From assembly GCA_012519415.1 (NCBI GenBank), contig JAAYQG010000144.1, forward strand, positions 1 to 40,926: DNA of 40,926 nucleotides, given 5' to 3'. Positions within the stretch are counted from its first letter, which is position 1. Every line of letters starts with the position of its first letter. Positions 1 to 11,317 of the stretch are shown in pieces. The notes beneath the pieces are model-generated. The model saw only the letters and a list, made by a program, of their open reading frames with translations, was not told the DNA's origin and did no database searches. Origin of the DNA: Treponema sp. GTDB taxonomy: Bacteria > Spirochaetota > Spirochaetia > Treponematales > Treponemataceae. Both the position numbers and the translations under genes were made by a program.

Positions 1-67
1 ATTATGTCTATTATTGATATAATTTGCTTGACTTGAAAATAAAGAACATTTACCATTATTTTGATAT

Positions 68-910
68 TTGGAGAGAATCTTGCGCATAGTAGAAACTGTT
101 TTTGTATATCGTCTTACGCATGGTGAAAAGCTTGCATGGCATGGACGGTATCATGCACATAACGATAACGAATTTGAAATACACTTTTTTCTTTGTGGAA
201 CAGGCTCTTTTCTTATTAATACGGCAAAAATTTCCATAGAAGATAACGCTTTGTTTTTAGTGGGACCACATGATTTTCATTCTATTGTTCCTGAGCAAGT
301 TACCAGCCCTTTGACTTATTATGCTGTGCTTTTTGAACTTGATGAACAGCTCGATAATGAAATATATCTTTTATTGACTAATTTTATTAAGCAGCGTTCT
401 ATAAAACATTATGCAGCTGATACAAATCGTTTTTTATTTGATGAACTTCTACGCCTTTCTTCGCCTAAGCAAATCGGATTAAAAAAATCTGCTGAATATT
501 TGCTTTATAGTTTGCTTTTCCGCTGGTATTCGGGAGATTCACCTTCTGTATCTGCCTCTGCTTCAGTTTCTGCTCATAAAAATACAAATACAATAATACG
601 AAATGCTATGGATTATTTTAAGGCAAATATGCACAAATCAATTACAATTACGCAAGTTGCTTATATGCTTGGACTTTCGGCAGAACATTTTATTCGTGTT
701 TTTCGTGAAGAAATGCATATGACGCCGTATCAATATTTTATGCGATTGAGAACTGAAGCAGCTGCAGCTGAATTAATTACAACCGATTTGCCGGTTTCTG
801 AAATTGCGGAACGTTATGCCTTTGAAAATCAATTTCATTTTTCGAAAGTGTTTAAAAAATGTACAGGTTTTACGCCCACAGCTTACAGGCGCTGCTATAT
901 GCAAAAATGA
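68..910 (+). CDS. AraC-family transcriptional regulator with N-terminal cupin-like sensor domain
   Basis: C-terminal double HTH (ITITQVAYMLGLSAEHFIRVFREEMHMTPYQYFMRLRTEAAAAELITTDLPVSEIAERYAFENQFHFSKVFKKCTGFTPTAYRR) is typical of AraC. ORF starts at TTG, so the exact start is uncertain. Confidence 0.92.
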   Translation: MERILRIVETVFVYRLTHGEKLAWHGRYHAHNDNEFEIHFFLCGTGSFLINTAKISIEDNALFLVGPHDFHSIVPEQVTSPLTYYAVLFELDEQLDNEIYLLLTNFIKQRSIKHYAADTNRFLFDELLRLSSPKQIGLKKSAEYLLYSLLFRWYSGDSPSVSASASVSAHKNTNTIIRNAMDYFKANMHKSITITQVAYMLGLSAEHFIRVFREEMHMTPYQYFMRLRTEAAAAELITTDLPVSEIAERYAFENQFHFSKVFKKCTGFTPTAYRRCYMQK

Positions 911-1138
911 AAGTTACGTTTTGCTGCTTTCTAAACTTTGCGGTAAATCTGTAATTGTCATCGTTATTGGTTTTTCTTCTAAAATCAATTGCAAAAAGCA
1001 ATTGCAGATTTAGTCAACAAATACGGCTTGTTAGAGTTGCATTTTTGAAGATTATTATGTATTAAGAAGATGTAAAGATTAATACAATTTTTAGCGAAAG
1101 CTTCAGTCAATAAATATTTTATATATAAGGAAGAAACA

Positions 1139-3184
1139 ATGAAATTTACAAACGGGTTTTGGCTTGAAAAAGACGGCATAGTGGGAAATTATGCTGCTCA
1201 CGTTTACGAAGTTGAACAAAAAGACAATCAACTTATAGTTTATGCACCGGTAAGATATGTTGCAACAAGAGGCAACACGCTTAGTATGCCGCTTTTAACA
1301 GTGCGCTACAGTGCTCCTCTGAAAGATGTTCTTAAAATAAGCATAACCCATTTTGAAGGCGAAGTTGATAAAGCACCCCATTATGAAATTTTTTCAGACA
1401 ATGAAATAATTCCAAAAATAAATATTGACGAAAAAGAAGCGGTCATTGAATCGGGAGCTTTGTCTGCTCATATTTCGCTTGGTTCTAACTGGCTTGTTCA
1501 GTTTTATGGAAACGGCAAAAAGCTGACCAAAAACGAATGGAAATCTACAGCATTTATGCGAGAAACTACGGAGCCTATTCAGCATTTGTTTTACAGCGGA
1601 GAAAAAACATATATAAAAGATGAACTTTCTCTTGCTGTTGGAGAAAATGTTTATGGTTTTGGTGAACGCTTTGGTGCTTTTGTTAAAAACGGTCAAAGTA
1701 TTGAAACTTCAAATCAAGATGGAGGAACTGCCGGAGAACAATCTTATAAAACAGTGCCGTTTTATTTAACAAACAATGGTTATGGTGTTTTTGTAAATTC
1801 TTGTGATAATGTTTCTTTTGAAGTTGCAACAGAAAAAGTTGCTCGTGTTCAGTTTAGCGTTCCCGGCGAAAAACTTGAATATTTTATTATTTACGGTCCA
1901 TCTCCAAAAGAAATTATAAAAAAATACACGGATTTAACCGGAAAACCTGCAATGATTCCAGAATGGTCGTTAGGACTTTGGCTTTCTACATCGTTTACAA
2001 CTTCTTATGATGAAAAAACCGTAATGTCTTTTATTGACGGCATGAACGAACGAAATATTCCACTTAGCGTATTTCATTTTGACTGTTTCTGGATGAAAGG
2101 CTTTAATTGGTGTGATTTCACATGGGATTCAAAGACTTTTCCTGACCCAAAAGGGCTTATTGAACGGCTACATAAACGGAATCTTAAAGTTTGCGTTTGG
2201 ATAAATCCATATATTGCACAGCGCTCCCCATTGTTTGAAGAAGGCAAAAAAGCTGGTTATTTTATTAAAAAAAGCGATGGTTCTGTTTGGCAAACTGATA
2301 TGTGGCAAGCAGGTATGGCTATTGTTGATTTTACAAACCCTGAAGCTTGTCGCTGGTATGAATCAAAACTTGAAGCATTAATTGATATGGGCGTAGATTC
2401 TTTTAAAACCGATTTTGGCGAACGCATTCCTACAGACTGTGTATATTTTAACAATGCTGACCCTGAAAAAATGCACAACTATTACACGTATTTGTATAAT
2501 AAATGCGTGTTTGAATTGCTTGAGCGAAAATACGGCAAAGGAGAAGCTTGTCTGTTTGCACGCTCTGCAACGGCAGGTTCGCAAAAGTTTCCGTTGCATT
2601 GGGGCGGTGATTGCGAATCTACATTTGAAGCTATGGCAGAAACTCTTCGCGGCGGTTTATCGCTCGGTTTATGCGGTTTCGGCTTTTGGAGCCATGATAT
2701 TGGTGGTTTTGAAGGAAATCCTCCTCCATCGCTGTTCAAACGCTGGCTTCAGTTTGGGCTTTTGTCTTCACATAGTCGCTTGCATGGAAGTAATTCTTAT
2801 CGCGTTCCCTGGTCTGTTGATGAAGAATCAAGTGAAGTTGCGCGTATTTTTACGAATATAAAAAACGAACTCAAACCATATTTGCTTGAAATGTCAAAAG
2901 AATCATGCAAAACAGGAGTGCCTGTTTTGCGCGCTATGTTTTTGGAGTTTGAAGACGACCCGACGTGTGTTTTTCTTGATAGGCAGTATATGCTTGGTGA
3001 TTCTTTGCTTGTTGCGCCTATTTTTACAGAAGACAACTCTGTTGAATATTATCTTCCACAAGGTATATGGACACATTTTATAGACGGACGAAAAATCGAC
3101 TGTAGTGCTGGAGGGCGTTGGTTAAAAGAAACATACGACTTTACGAGCCTCCCGCTGTGGAAAAAATCAGGCGGAAAATTATAA
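1139..3184 (+). CDS. Glycoside hydrolase family 31 (alpha-xylosidase/alpha-glucosidase-like)
   Basis: GH31 signatures: SLGLWLSTSF, FHFDCFWMKGFNWCDFTWD, MGVDSFKTDFGERIP (nucleophile region), FWSHDIGGFEG. Divergence in substrate unknown. Confidence 0.93.
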   Translation: MKFTNGFWLEKDGIVGNYAAHVYEVEQKDNQLIVYAPVRYVATRGNTLSMPLLTVRYSAPLKDVLKISITHFEGEVDKAPHYEIFSDNEIIPKINIDEKEAVIESGALSAHISLGSNWLVQFYGNGKKLTKNEWKSTAFMRETTEPIQHLFYSGEKTYIKDELSLAVGENVYGFGERFGAFVKNGQSIETSNQDGGTAGEQSYKTVPFYLTNNGYGVFVNSCDNVSFEVATEKVARVQFSVPGEKLEYFIIYGPSPKEIIKKYTDLTGKPAMIPEWSLGLWLSTSFTTSYDEKTVMSFIDGMNERNIPLSVFHFDCFWMKGFNWCDFTWDSKTFPDPKGLIERLHKRNLKVCVWINPYIAQRSPLFEEGKKAGYFIKKSDGSVWQTDMWQAGMAIVDFTNPEACRWYESKLEALIDMGVDSFKTDFGERIPTDCVYFNNADPEKMHNYYTYLYNKCVFELLERKYGKGEACLFARSATAGSQKFPLHWGGDCESTFEAMAETLRGGLSLGLCGFGFWSHDIGGFEGNPPPSLFKRWLQFGLLSSHSRLHGSNSYRVPWSVDEESSEVARIFTNIKNELKPYLLEMSKESCKTGVPVLRAMFLEFEDDPTCVFLDRQYMLGDSLLVAPIFTEDNSVEYYLPQGIWTHFIDGRKIDCSAGGRWLKETYDFTSLPLWKKSGGKL

Positions 3185-3285
3185 CATTTTTGAAATAATA
3201 ACAAGCTTGTGCATCCAAAGGATATATCATATAGTTTTAGCACTATAACAATCTCAAAGATTTGTTGTTATTGGAGGTCGCTATT

Positions 3286-6200
3286 ATGAAGGGAAAATTT
3301 AATGTTGCAAAAAAAATGCTGGCTGTTTTATTTATTACAGCTTTAATAATGAGCTGTAATAAAAAAAATAAAACTACAACAAATACAAATGAGTTAGATA
3401 AATTTTATGTGCTAAGTTATGAACCTAGCGGTACTTTGCCGAATGAAATTAAAAAACCTTCAATTTATGTGCAGTTTTCCGAACCTGTAGTGCCTTTAAG
3501 CAAGCTTGGGGAACCTTCAGATAAATCAGATATAATTTCGATTGAACCTGCATTAAATGGTGTTTTCCGTTGGTATGGCACAAGTCTTTTGAGTTTTGAA
3601 TGTACTGATGAAGTTATTCCGCAGATGGAATATATTGTTAAAATTAATTCTTCTGCAAAGTCTATTAATGGCAATATGTTAACAGGAATGAATTCCTTTT
3701 CATTTAAGACAGAAGAATTAAAAATGGTTTCTGTTGTACCCGGCTATGGTGCATTAAAAAAACTTCTTGATGAAAATCCAAATGCTTTAACTCCTTACAT
3801 TGACCAAGACGATGTGCCGCTCGCTGCTGCTGGCGACATCGGTATTTTTTTCAATTATCCTGTAGACCTTGATGTTATAAAAAATTCCATTGAAGTAAAA
3901 GACGAAAACGGCAAAACTTACAATCCAAGTTTTAGCAAAATAAAAGATGAAAACGCTATTTTGCTAAAAATAAAAGATAAAATGCCTGAAAACAAGCGAA
4001 TAGATGTAACTCTTAAAAACGGTGCGCAAGCTCAAAAAGGTTATCTAAAAACAGAACAAGACCAAACGAATGGATTCCATACAATTTTGCCGTTTTCTTT
4101 GCTTAATACAGATACACGTGCGGCAAGTTACGGCAAATTTTCAAACCCTGTTTATTTTTATTTTTCACACCATCTTGATAATAACATTTCTGATTTTCTT
4201 GTAAAAAATATTAAGACGAATCCTGCAATGGAAATTACAAAAGATAATATAAATATTACCGGACGATGTCTTATGGTTTATGGACTTCCTGTTACGTATG
4301 AAGATACTTATTCAATGTCAATACCTTCCGGTATTAGCGACATTTATGGAAGAAAAACAACCGAGTCTTTAACAGTTCAAGTAGAAGTTCCTGCAGCTGC
4401 AAAACTTGCTTTTTTCAAAGATTATGGTTCTGGCATTTTAGAAGCCCAATTTACACCAAAGCTTGCATTCCAATTTCAAAACATAATTCCCGGCTCTTTT
4501 TATGAAATAAATGCTAAAAACGGCAAACAAAAAGAAGAACAATTTGTAAAAATTTATAATGAATCTGATATTCCTAAAAATATGTGTTTTACAGAAACTG
4601 TAGACTTAGAACAGTTCCTCATAAAAAACAACGGTCTTTCTGTTGGCAATATATTTTTTGAAGCGAGAATGCAAGTTGAAAACGATTGGTATGATGATGT
4701 TTATATTCAGCGAAATGAGCAAACTATACAAGTTACCGATTTAGGAGTAACAGTTCGCTATGGTTATAATAAAGCTATTGTAGTTGTTTCTTCTCTAAAA
4801 ACAGGCGAGCCGATTGCAAATGCTGATGTTGGTGCTTTTGCTGCTCCTTTTTCAAACGAAAAAAAGTTTTTCTATAATTTGCTTAATAATGTTTCGCTTT
4901 TCAAAAAAGAATTTAAAGGCGGCACTTATATAGAGTTAGGCAAAGCTATAACAGACAAAAATGGACTTGCAGTAATTAATTTCAAAAAGAACTCTTTTGG
5001 AGATGCACTAAAAGATTATTCGCGTAATTTTTATATTGAAGTTGTTAATCAAAATGACCGCATAGTATTCAATCCTGATATTACGAGTATGTGGAGGTAC
5101 AATACTTCTTCTATAGAATCGCCGCAAGATGCGGAAAGAGAATCTATGCGTGTCTTTATGTTTACAGACAGAAAGCTTTATAAACCCGGCGAAAAAATTA
5201 CTTTTCGGGGAATTGACCGCACTCAAAAACTTGGGAATCTTGATGCTTACAAAGGTGAATATTCGATTGAAATAAAAGAAGATGCTTGGAAAGGCGAAAC
5301 GATAAAAACTTTTCAAGGCAAAACAACTTCATCGGGCGGGTTTTTTCATAAATTCAATTTAGCTTCGGATTTGAAGCCGGGCGATTATGTTATTAAATAT
5401 TCAAGAAAGCTTTCTGACGGAAATGTTGCTACTAAAAATGAATATTTCCAAGTTGCGTTTTTTGAACGTTTGCGTTTTCAAGCTTCTGCTTCAATTCCAA
5501 ATATAATTTACACGCGAGGAGATCGCATCGATGCTTCTGTTTCGGCTGAATATCTTGGCGGCGGCAGTCTTGCGGGTTGTGTTTTTGAATCTTCTTGGTT
5601 TTGCGAACCTTGTGGATTTAGTTTGAGCGATGCAAAATTCGACGGTTATACTTTTGGTCCTCTACATGGTTATGATAGCCGCTCTTATTTAGGTAGCGAT
5701 AAAGGAACTCTTTCTGTTGCTGGCAAAGGTTCTACATCAATAACTTCCGGCGGCGAATCATTAAAAGGCATGGCATATCAATATCGTTCAGAAATTCGAG
5801 TTACAGATCAGAGTAATCAAATGATTGCAGCTTCCGCAGCTACTGTTGTTCACCCTGCGCTTTATTATATTGGATTAAGTTCGCCTACAAATATTAAAGG
5901 TTTTGCCAAAAAAGGTGATAAGCTTGATTTTAAATATCAAGTAGTTATGCCGGACGGCACTGATTTAAAAGATGATGCATTGCCTAAAAATAAAAACAAA
6001 CGCTCGATAAATGTTGAGCTTCTCCGCGAAGAATGGAAATTAGTTCAGCAAATGGGCGTTTATGGCACTGTAAATACAAGATATGTTCGCAATATGGTAA
6101 GCGAACAGACAACGACAGTTGCTCTTGATAAATCCGGATCATTTTCAATTACAGCTAAAAAAGGCGGTTCTTATCTTCTTAGAATGTCTTGCACAGATAA

Positions 6201-9105
6201 AAACGGCAACGATGTTGTTACAGAACGCAGATTTTATGTAATCGGTTCTGACTGGTACTGGCACGGCAATCAAAGTGAAGAACTCACATTGACGTGCAAT
6301 AAAAATTCATATGCTATAGGCGAAACCGCTCAGATTATGCTTCAAAGTCCTCTTGAAAAAGGGCATTATCTTCTTACTATTGAACGAGAAGGCGTTTTCC
6401 ATCAAGAAATTCTTGATATTTCGGAATCTGTAACTGTTTTGGATATTCCTGTGAAAGCTGAATATTTACCTATTGCTTATGTAACTCTTTCAACATATTC
6501 GACAAGAACAGGCGAGCCGAGCCAAGATTTTGATACTCCTGATATTAATAAACCAAAAGGCTATTTTGGTCTTGCGCCGATTTATGTAAATAAAGATTCT
6601 GTAACATTTGATATATCTGTAAAAGGAGACAAATCTTCTTATAGACCTGGCGAAACTGCTAAATTCAAATTGAAAGCAACTCAAAACGGAACTCCTTTAG
6701 CCGGCGTAGAACTTTCTTTGTTGGCTGTAGACAGGGGCGTAATTGATTTGATTAATTATCATATTCCAAATCCTGTTGAATTCTTTTATAACGAATACTA
6801 TTTCCCAATTTGCACAAAAGGTGGAGATTCTCGTTCGTTGCTTATTGACCCTGTTGTTTATGCTCCTAAAAATATGTTTGGCGGGGACGCAGATTCAGAT
6901 GATTCTGATAAAATGAATGAACGCAAAAATTTTGATCCGACAGCTGTTTTTGAGCCGTATCTTGTAACAGGCGAAGACGGAACTGTAGAATGCACTTTTG
7001 TTTGGCCTGATAATCTTACAGCGTATAGAGTTACTGCGGTTGGCGTTAACGGAAACCACTTTGCAATTTCGGAAAATGAAGTAAATGTTTCTAATCCGAT
7101 TTCTGCAAGAGATGTTGTGCCTTCAACCATTCGCCTCAATGATATAAGCGAGGCAGGTCTTGTAATTTCTAATCTTCAAGATTCTTCGCAATCTTTAGAA
7201 ATTGAAGCTGTAATTTTTGACGGTATTGAAAAATCAGGAAAGCCGATTGAAGTTGATGGCATTGAAAGAGTTGTTGGCCATGCAACTTTAATTAAAGAAA
7301 CTAAAAAAACAGTTTCTATTCCTGCAAATTCTACAAACATTGTGATGTTCCCTCTAAAAGCAGAAGCAGCAGGATTTGTTACTGTTCAGTTTACAGTGCG
7401 TTCAAAAATTCTAAATGAAAAAATATTAAAGCCAATAGAAATTGAACGCCCGTATGTATTTGAAACAGTAACAACGACAGGTTCTACAGGAAAAGAAAAA
7501 AATGCTTCCGCTAAAGAACTTTTGATAATTCCTTCAGATTCGGATAACAATCAGGGGAATATTTCAATAACACTTGATGCAACTCGGCTTGGAGTTTTGA
7601 AAGAAGCTGTCGATTTTGTGTTCCGTTATCCATACGATTGTCTTGAGCAGCGTTCAAGTGCCATTATGCCGATGATTTATTTTGCAGACTACATTAAGGT
7701 ATTTGGTCTTGAAAGCGAAGTTAAAAAGCCCAGAAAAGTTGTTGAATCTGAACTTCGTAAATGGAAAAATTATCAGCTAAGCGACGGAGGATTCCCATAT
7801 TGGCCGTCCGGTTCGACTTCGGCGTTTGCTGTTAGCGTTCGCATTGGTGAAATTATTGCGGCTGCAAAAGACAAAAACTATGATGTTTTAATAAATGAAC
7901 AAATGCTTAAAAGCTATATTTCTGCGGAATATTCAAAGCTGTATCAAGAAAAGAGAATGTCTTTGTATATGAGAGCTTATGTAAATTATGTTCTCACGCT
8001 TTTAGGTCAGCCTGTTTCTGAAACAACTATTGATTCTATTGTGCAAGATGAAAACGCAACTATTTCCGAACTTTGTTATGCCGGTCTTATGTATGTAAAA
8101 CGGAATCAGATGAACAAGGCAAAAAATGTAATGAAGAAAGTTTCCGGTTTTATGCGTCCAACAACGCGTGGTATTGATATTACTTCAAAAGGCGGCTGGT
8201 CTTATTGGCAATTTTTTGGCGGCGAAATTGAAACTTATGCACTTGCATTAAAGCTTTATTCTGCGGTTGACCCTGAAAACTCAAATGTTGGACATCTTGT
8301 TTATCAGCTTTTGCAATTCCAGCGTGCTCATAAAGGTTATTGGAAATCTACTGCAACAACAGCGCGTGTTCTTGATGCATTTGCTACATATATAGAAGCA
8401 AATGATCTTAAAGATACAAACTTTACGGCAGAAGCTTTGATAGATGGCAAAAAATTTGTTAATGGAAAGTTTAAAGGCGTAGGTGCAGATCCTGTTGAAA
8501 AAACCGTTGCATTAACAGATGACTTTGTGAAAACAATGAAAAAAAATGAAGAATTGCCGATTGAGTTCTCTAAAAACGGAACAGGAGATTTGTTTTATAC
8601 AGTTTCCATGAAATATGCGATAAGTGCAGACAAACAAATGCCACGTGATGAAGGTCTTGGTGTTTATTGCGAGTTTATAGACATTGTTACTGGAAAAATT
8701 GTAACGCAAGATAAACTTGTAGCTGGCAAAACTTATAAAGCACGTGTTATTGTTTCTACAACTAAAGCTCGTACTTTTGTGGCGTTGCGTGTTCCAATTC
8801 CTGCCGGTGCAGAAGTTCAGAATGCGGCTTTTGTTACAACAGGTTCGTTCCAAGAATATGAACAAAAGCAAGCTGACGATGAGCTGTGGTGGGACGATTC
8901 TTACAATGGACTTTCGAATGAAACTATTTATGAAAACGAGGTACAATATTTCTGGAATTATATGGGACGCGGACGACAAGAAGTAGATTTCTTGTTTAGA
9001 GCTGTTCGTTCCGGCACATATCACACACCAGCTGTAACTGCTGAATGTATGTATGAGCCTGAGATTTTTGGTCGCTCAAGTGGCAAAATTTGGATTATTG
9101 AATAA
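3286..9105 (+). CDS. Bacterial alpha-2-macroglobulin family lipoprotein
   Basis: About 1940 aa; lipobox-like signal (FITALIMSCNKK); MG-domain repeats; thioester motif CLEQ in YPYDCLEQRSSAIMPM; complement-like helical domain. GGAGG ribosome site precedes ATG at 3286 (ORF track starts at 3262). Confidence 0.93.
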   Translation: MKGKFNVAKKMLAVLFITALIMSCNKKNKTTTNTNELDKFYVLSYEPSGTLPNEIKKPSIYVQFSEPVVPLSKLGEPSDKSDIISIEPALNGVFRWYGTSLLSFECTDEVIPQMEYIVKINSSAKSINGNMLTGMNSFSFKTEELKMVSVVPGYGALKKLLDENPNALTPYIDQDDVPLAAAGDIGIFFNYPVDLDVIKNSIEVKDENGKTYNPSFSKIKDENAILLKIKDKMPENKRIDVTLKNGAQAQKGYLKTEQDQTNGFHTILPFSLLNTDTRAASYGKFSNPVYFYFSHHLDNNISDFLVKNIKTNPAMEITKDNINITGRCLMVYGLPVTYEDTYSMSIPSGISDIYGRKTTESLTVQVEVPAAAKLAFFKDYGSGILEAQFTPKLAFQFQNIIPGSFYEINAKNGKQKEEQFVKIYNESDIPKNMCFTETVDLEQFLIKNNGLSVGNIFFEARMQVENDWYDDVYIQRNEQTIQVTDLGVTVRYGYNKAIVVVSSLKTGEPIANADVGAFAAPFSNEKKFFYNLLNNVSLFKKEFKGGTYIELGKAITDKNGLAVINFKKNSFGDALKDYSRNFYIEVVNQNDRIVFNPDITSMWRYNTSSIESPQDAERESMRVFMFTDRKLYKPGEKITFRGIDRTQKLGNLDAYKGEYSIEIKEDAWKGETIKTFQGKTTSSGGFFHKFNLASDLKPGDYVIKYSRKLSDGNVATKNEYFQVAFFERLRFQASASIPNIIYTRGDRIDASVSAEYLGGGSLAGCVFESSWFCEPCGFSLSDAKFDGYTFGPLHGYDSRSYLGSDKGTLSVAGKGSTSITSGGESLKGMAYQYRSEIRVTDQSNQMIAASAATVVHPALYYIGLSSPTNIKGFAKKGDKLDFKYQVVMPDGTDLKDDALPKNKNKRSINVELLREEWKLVQQMGVYGTVNTRYVRNMVSEQTTTVALDKSGSFSITAKKGGSYLLRMSCTDKNGNDVVTERRFYVIGSDWYWHGNQSEELTLTCNKNSYAIGETAQIMLQSPLEKGHYLLTIEREGVFHQEILDISESVTVLDIPVKAEYLPIAYVTLSTYSTRTGEPSQDFDTPDINKPKGYFGLAPIYVNKDSVTFDISVKGDKSSYRPGETAKFKLKATQNGTPLAGVELSLLAVDRGVIDLINYHIPNPVEFFYNEYYFPICTKGGDSRSLLIDPVVYAPKNMFGGDADSDDSDKMNERKNFDPTAVFEPYLVTGEDGTVECTFVWPDNLTAYRVTAVGVNGNHFAISENEVNVSNPISARDVVPSTIRLNDISEAGLVISNLQDSSQSLEIEAVIFDGIEKSGKPIEVDGIERVVGHATLIKETKKTVSIPANSTNIVMFPLKAEAAGFVTVQFTVRSKILNEKILKPIEIERPYVFETVTTTGSTGKEKNASAKELLIIPSDSDNNQGNISITLDATRLGVLKEAVDFVFRYPYDCLEQRSSAIMPMIYFADYIKVFGLESEVKKPRKVVESELRKWKNYQLSDGGFPYWPSGSTSAFAVSVRIGEIIAAAKDKNYDVLINEQMLKSYISAEYSKLYQEKRMSLYMRAYVNYVLTLLGQPVSETTIDSIVQDENATISELCYAGLMYVKRNQMNKAKNVMKKVSGFMRPTTRGIDITSKGGWSYWQFFGGEIETYALALKLYSAVDPENSNVGHLVYQLLQFQRAHKGYWKSTATTARVLDAFATYIEANDLKDTNFTAEALIDGKKFVNGKFKGVGADPVEKTVALTDDFVKTMKKNEELPIEFSKNGTGDLFYTVSMKYAISADKQMPRDEGLGVYCEFIDIVTGKIVTQDKLVAGKTYKARVIVSTTKARTFVALRVPIPAGAEVQNAAFVTTGSFQEYEQKQADDELWWDDSYNGLSNETIYENEVQYFWNYMGRGRQEVDFLFRAVRSGTYHTPAVTAECMYEPEIFGRSSGKIWIIE

Positions 9106-11317
9106 TTTGAAACGAATCAGCATTAGCTTTTTTGCTAAGATTTGTCTTTTGTGGAAAAAACTGCCACAACTTGTAAAGTTAATTGTAAAAGTTGCGTCTA
9201 TTATTTTGGCAGCCAAGCTAATAATGTTGATTTGTTTTAAGTATTTGCCATTTAGAGCATTGTACGCATTTCAAAATCATCAATACAGCACTCGTTTCTA
9301 TGACCGCAATAATAATCTTGTAGAAATTATGGCACTTGATGATGGTTTGCGTCGGGAATGGACACCTATTGATAAAATTCCTCTTGAAGTGCAAAAAGTT
9401 TTTATAGAAGCAGAAGATAGTGAATTTTATAAACATCGTGGAGTACATTTGCCTTCAGTTTTGCGGGCTGCGTTTCAGAATATTAAAAATGCCAGAACGG
9501 TAAGCGGTGCATCTACAATTACAATGCAGCTTGCAAGAATGATTGTGCCGCGTTCTTCCGATCGAGTTTCTTTTGGAAAAAAATTACAAGAAGCTTTTAA
9601 TGCAGTAAGAATTGAATCAAAGCTTAGCAAACAGCAAATTCTCGAATTATATTTGAATAATCTGCCTTTCGGTTTTAGAACAGAAGGGATTACAAGTGCT
9701 GCAAGAAATTTCTATTCCGCTAATTTATATGAACTTACGGAAGAACAGATAAAGACGCTTTCGCTAATTCCGCGCCGCCCGTCTTTGTACATAAAGCAGG
9801 TTCCTTCCGCTACCTCGTTTGATTATCCAAAAGAAGTTCCGCATTTTGTAACGTGGGTAAAAAATCAATATAAAAATCGAATAATTCCACCGGATGTGTA
9901 TCTTTCTGTTGATGCTTCTTTTTCTGAAAGCGTGCGCTGCCGTATTGAGCAAATTGCAAATATGTATTCAGATGCGCGCGTTGCAGACGGTGCTGCTTTA
10001 GTTTTCGATAATGAAACCGGCGAAATCATTGTATGGTGCGGAAGTATCAATTTTTATAAAAAAGATACAGGTCAAATTGACGGCGTGCTTGTTAAAAATC
10101 AAACAGGCAGTTCGATGAAACCTTTTCTTTATGCAATGGCACTTGAAAATGGATTTTCTCCGACATCTGTTCTAGCTGATGTTCCAACAGATTACGGTAC
10201 GACAGAAGTTTATGTTCCTCAAAATTTCAATAACCGATTCAATGGGCCGCAACTTTTTCGCATAAGTCTTGCCTCAAGTTTGAATTTTCCAGCAGTTACT
10301 TTGCTTTATAGGTTGGGGGTAGACCGCTATATTGAGCTGTTAAATCATGCCGGATTCGAGTCGCTTTATACACAGCGAAAAAAACTGGGACTTTCGCTAG
10401 CGCTTGGTGCCGGTGAAGTTCCATTATATGAACTTGTTCGCGGTTTTTCTGTTTTTGCTCGAGGCGGAACTGTGCGCAATTTGCGATTTACTACCGTTAA
10501 TTCTGAAATTATCGAAAAAATCGAAACGGAAGTTTTTTCAAAAGATACAGCCGCAATCATATGCGATATGCTTTCAGATAAAGATGCCCGATATTTGGGT
10601 TTTGGGCCTGCAAAAGTTTTTGATACGCCATATCCTGCAATTTTCAAAACCGGAACATCAAATCAGTTTCAAAATATTGTTGCACTCGGTTCTACAAAAC
10701 GCTACACGGCAGGAGTATGGATGGGCAATGTAACAGGCGAAACTGTTATCGGCGAAACAGGCAGCTCAATTCCTGCCGGTGTAGTAAGATATATTTTAGA
10801 CAATCTTGAAAGCTCCAATGTTTCAAAGGATATATATTTTGAAAAACCGGAACGATATAAAAAACAAAAAATTTGCGCTCTTTCCGGAATGCTCCCGACA
10901 AAATATTGCACAGCTATCGCAGAAGAATATGTTATGATTGGCGAAAACCTAGAACCGTGCAATTACCACGTTTTTAATAATGGAAAAATCGAAGTTCATT
11001 ATCCTAATGAATATCAATGCTGGTTTGGCGGCAAAAATATGAACGGTTCGCTAAAATATAGCGGAGATTTTGAATTTTATTATCCTAAAGATAATTTTGT
11101 TTTTATTTATGATGAAACATTGAAAAAAATGCAGCAACTTAAAGTTGATGTTGCCGGCGGAAACGGGCATCATGCAGAACTTTTTATTAATGGAAATTCT
11201 TGCGGCATTTCAGAGCGTCCATTTAGATGGTTTATTCCCATTATACAAGGCAACCACTTTTTAGAAGCTGTATCGGAAACTGGTGAAACTTGCTCTATAA
11301 ACATTCTGGTAAAATAA
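9053..11317 (+). CDS. pbpC: Penicillin-binding protein 1C (GT51 transglycosylase plus transpeptidase)
   Basis: GT51 motifs EAEDSEFYKHRGVH and GASTITMQLARM; transpeptidase motif TGSSMKPFLYAMALE and KTGTSNQF; C-terminal PBP1c-type domain. Follows the A2M gene. True start may lie downstream of 9053 because this ORF overlaps the A2M end. Confidence 0.93.
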   Translation: MSLRFLVAQVAKFGLLNNLKRISISFFAKICLLWKKLPQLVKLIVKVASIILAAKLIMLICFKYLPFRALYAFQNHQYSTRFYDRNNNLVEIMALDDGLRREWTPIDKIPLEVQKVFIEAEDSEFYKHRGVHLPSVLRAAFQNIKNARTVSGASTITMQLARMIVPRSSDRVSFGKKLQEAFNAVRIESKLSKQQILELYLNNLPFGFRTEGITSAARNFYSANLYELTEEQIKTLSLIPRRPSLYIKQVPSATSFDYPKEVPHFVTWVKNQYKNRIIPPDVYLSVDASFSESVRCRIEQIANMYSDARVADGAALVFDNETGEIIVWCGSINFYKKDTGQIDGVLVKNQTGSSMKPFLYAMALENGFSPTSVLADVPTDYGTTEVYVPQNFNNRFNGPQLFRISLASSLNFPAVTLLYRLGVDRYIELLNHAGFESLYTQRKKLGLSLALGAGEVPLYELVRGFSVFARGGTVRNLRFTTVNSEIIEKIETEVFSKDTAAIICDMLSDKDARYLGFGPAKVFDTPYPAIFKTGTSNQFQNIVALGSTKRYTAGVWMGNVTGETVIGETGSSIPAGVVRYILDNLESSNVSKDIYFEKPERYKKQKICALSGMLPTKYCTAIAEEYVMIGENLEPCNYHVFNNGKIEVHYPNEYQCWFGGKNMNGSLKYSGDFEFYYPKDNFVFIYDETLKKMQQLKVDVAGGNGHHAELFINGNSCGISERPFRWFIPIIQGNHFLEAVSETGETCSINILVK

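Noticed and set aside
2415-2861. 148-aa plus-strand ORF inside the GH31 gene
   Set aside because: Out-of-frame ORF within a well-supported CDS; Cys/Leu-rich artefact composition.
8512-9024. 170-aa minus-strand ORF opposite the A2M gene
   Set aside because: Overlaps a clearly coding frame; no recognisable domain, and composition looks like a reverse-frame artefact.
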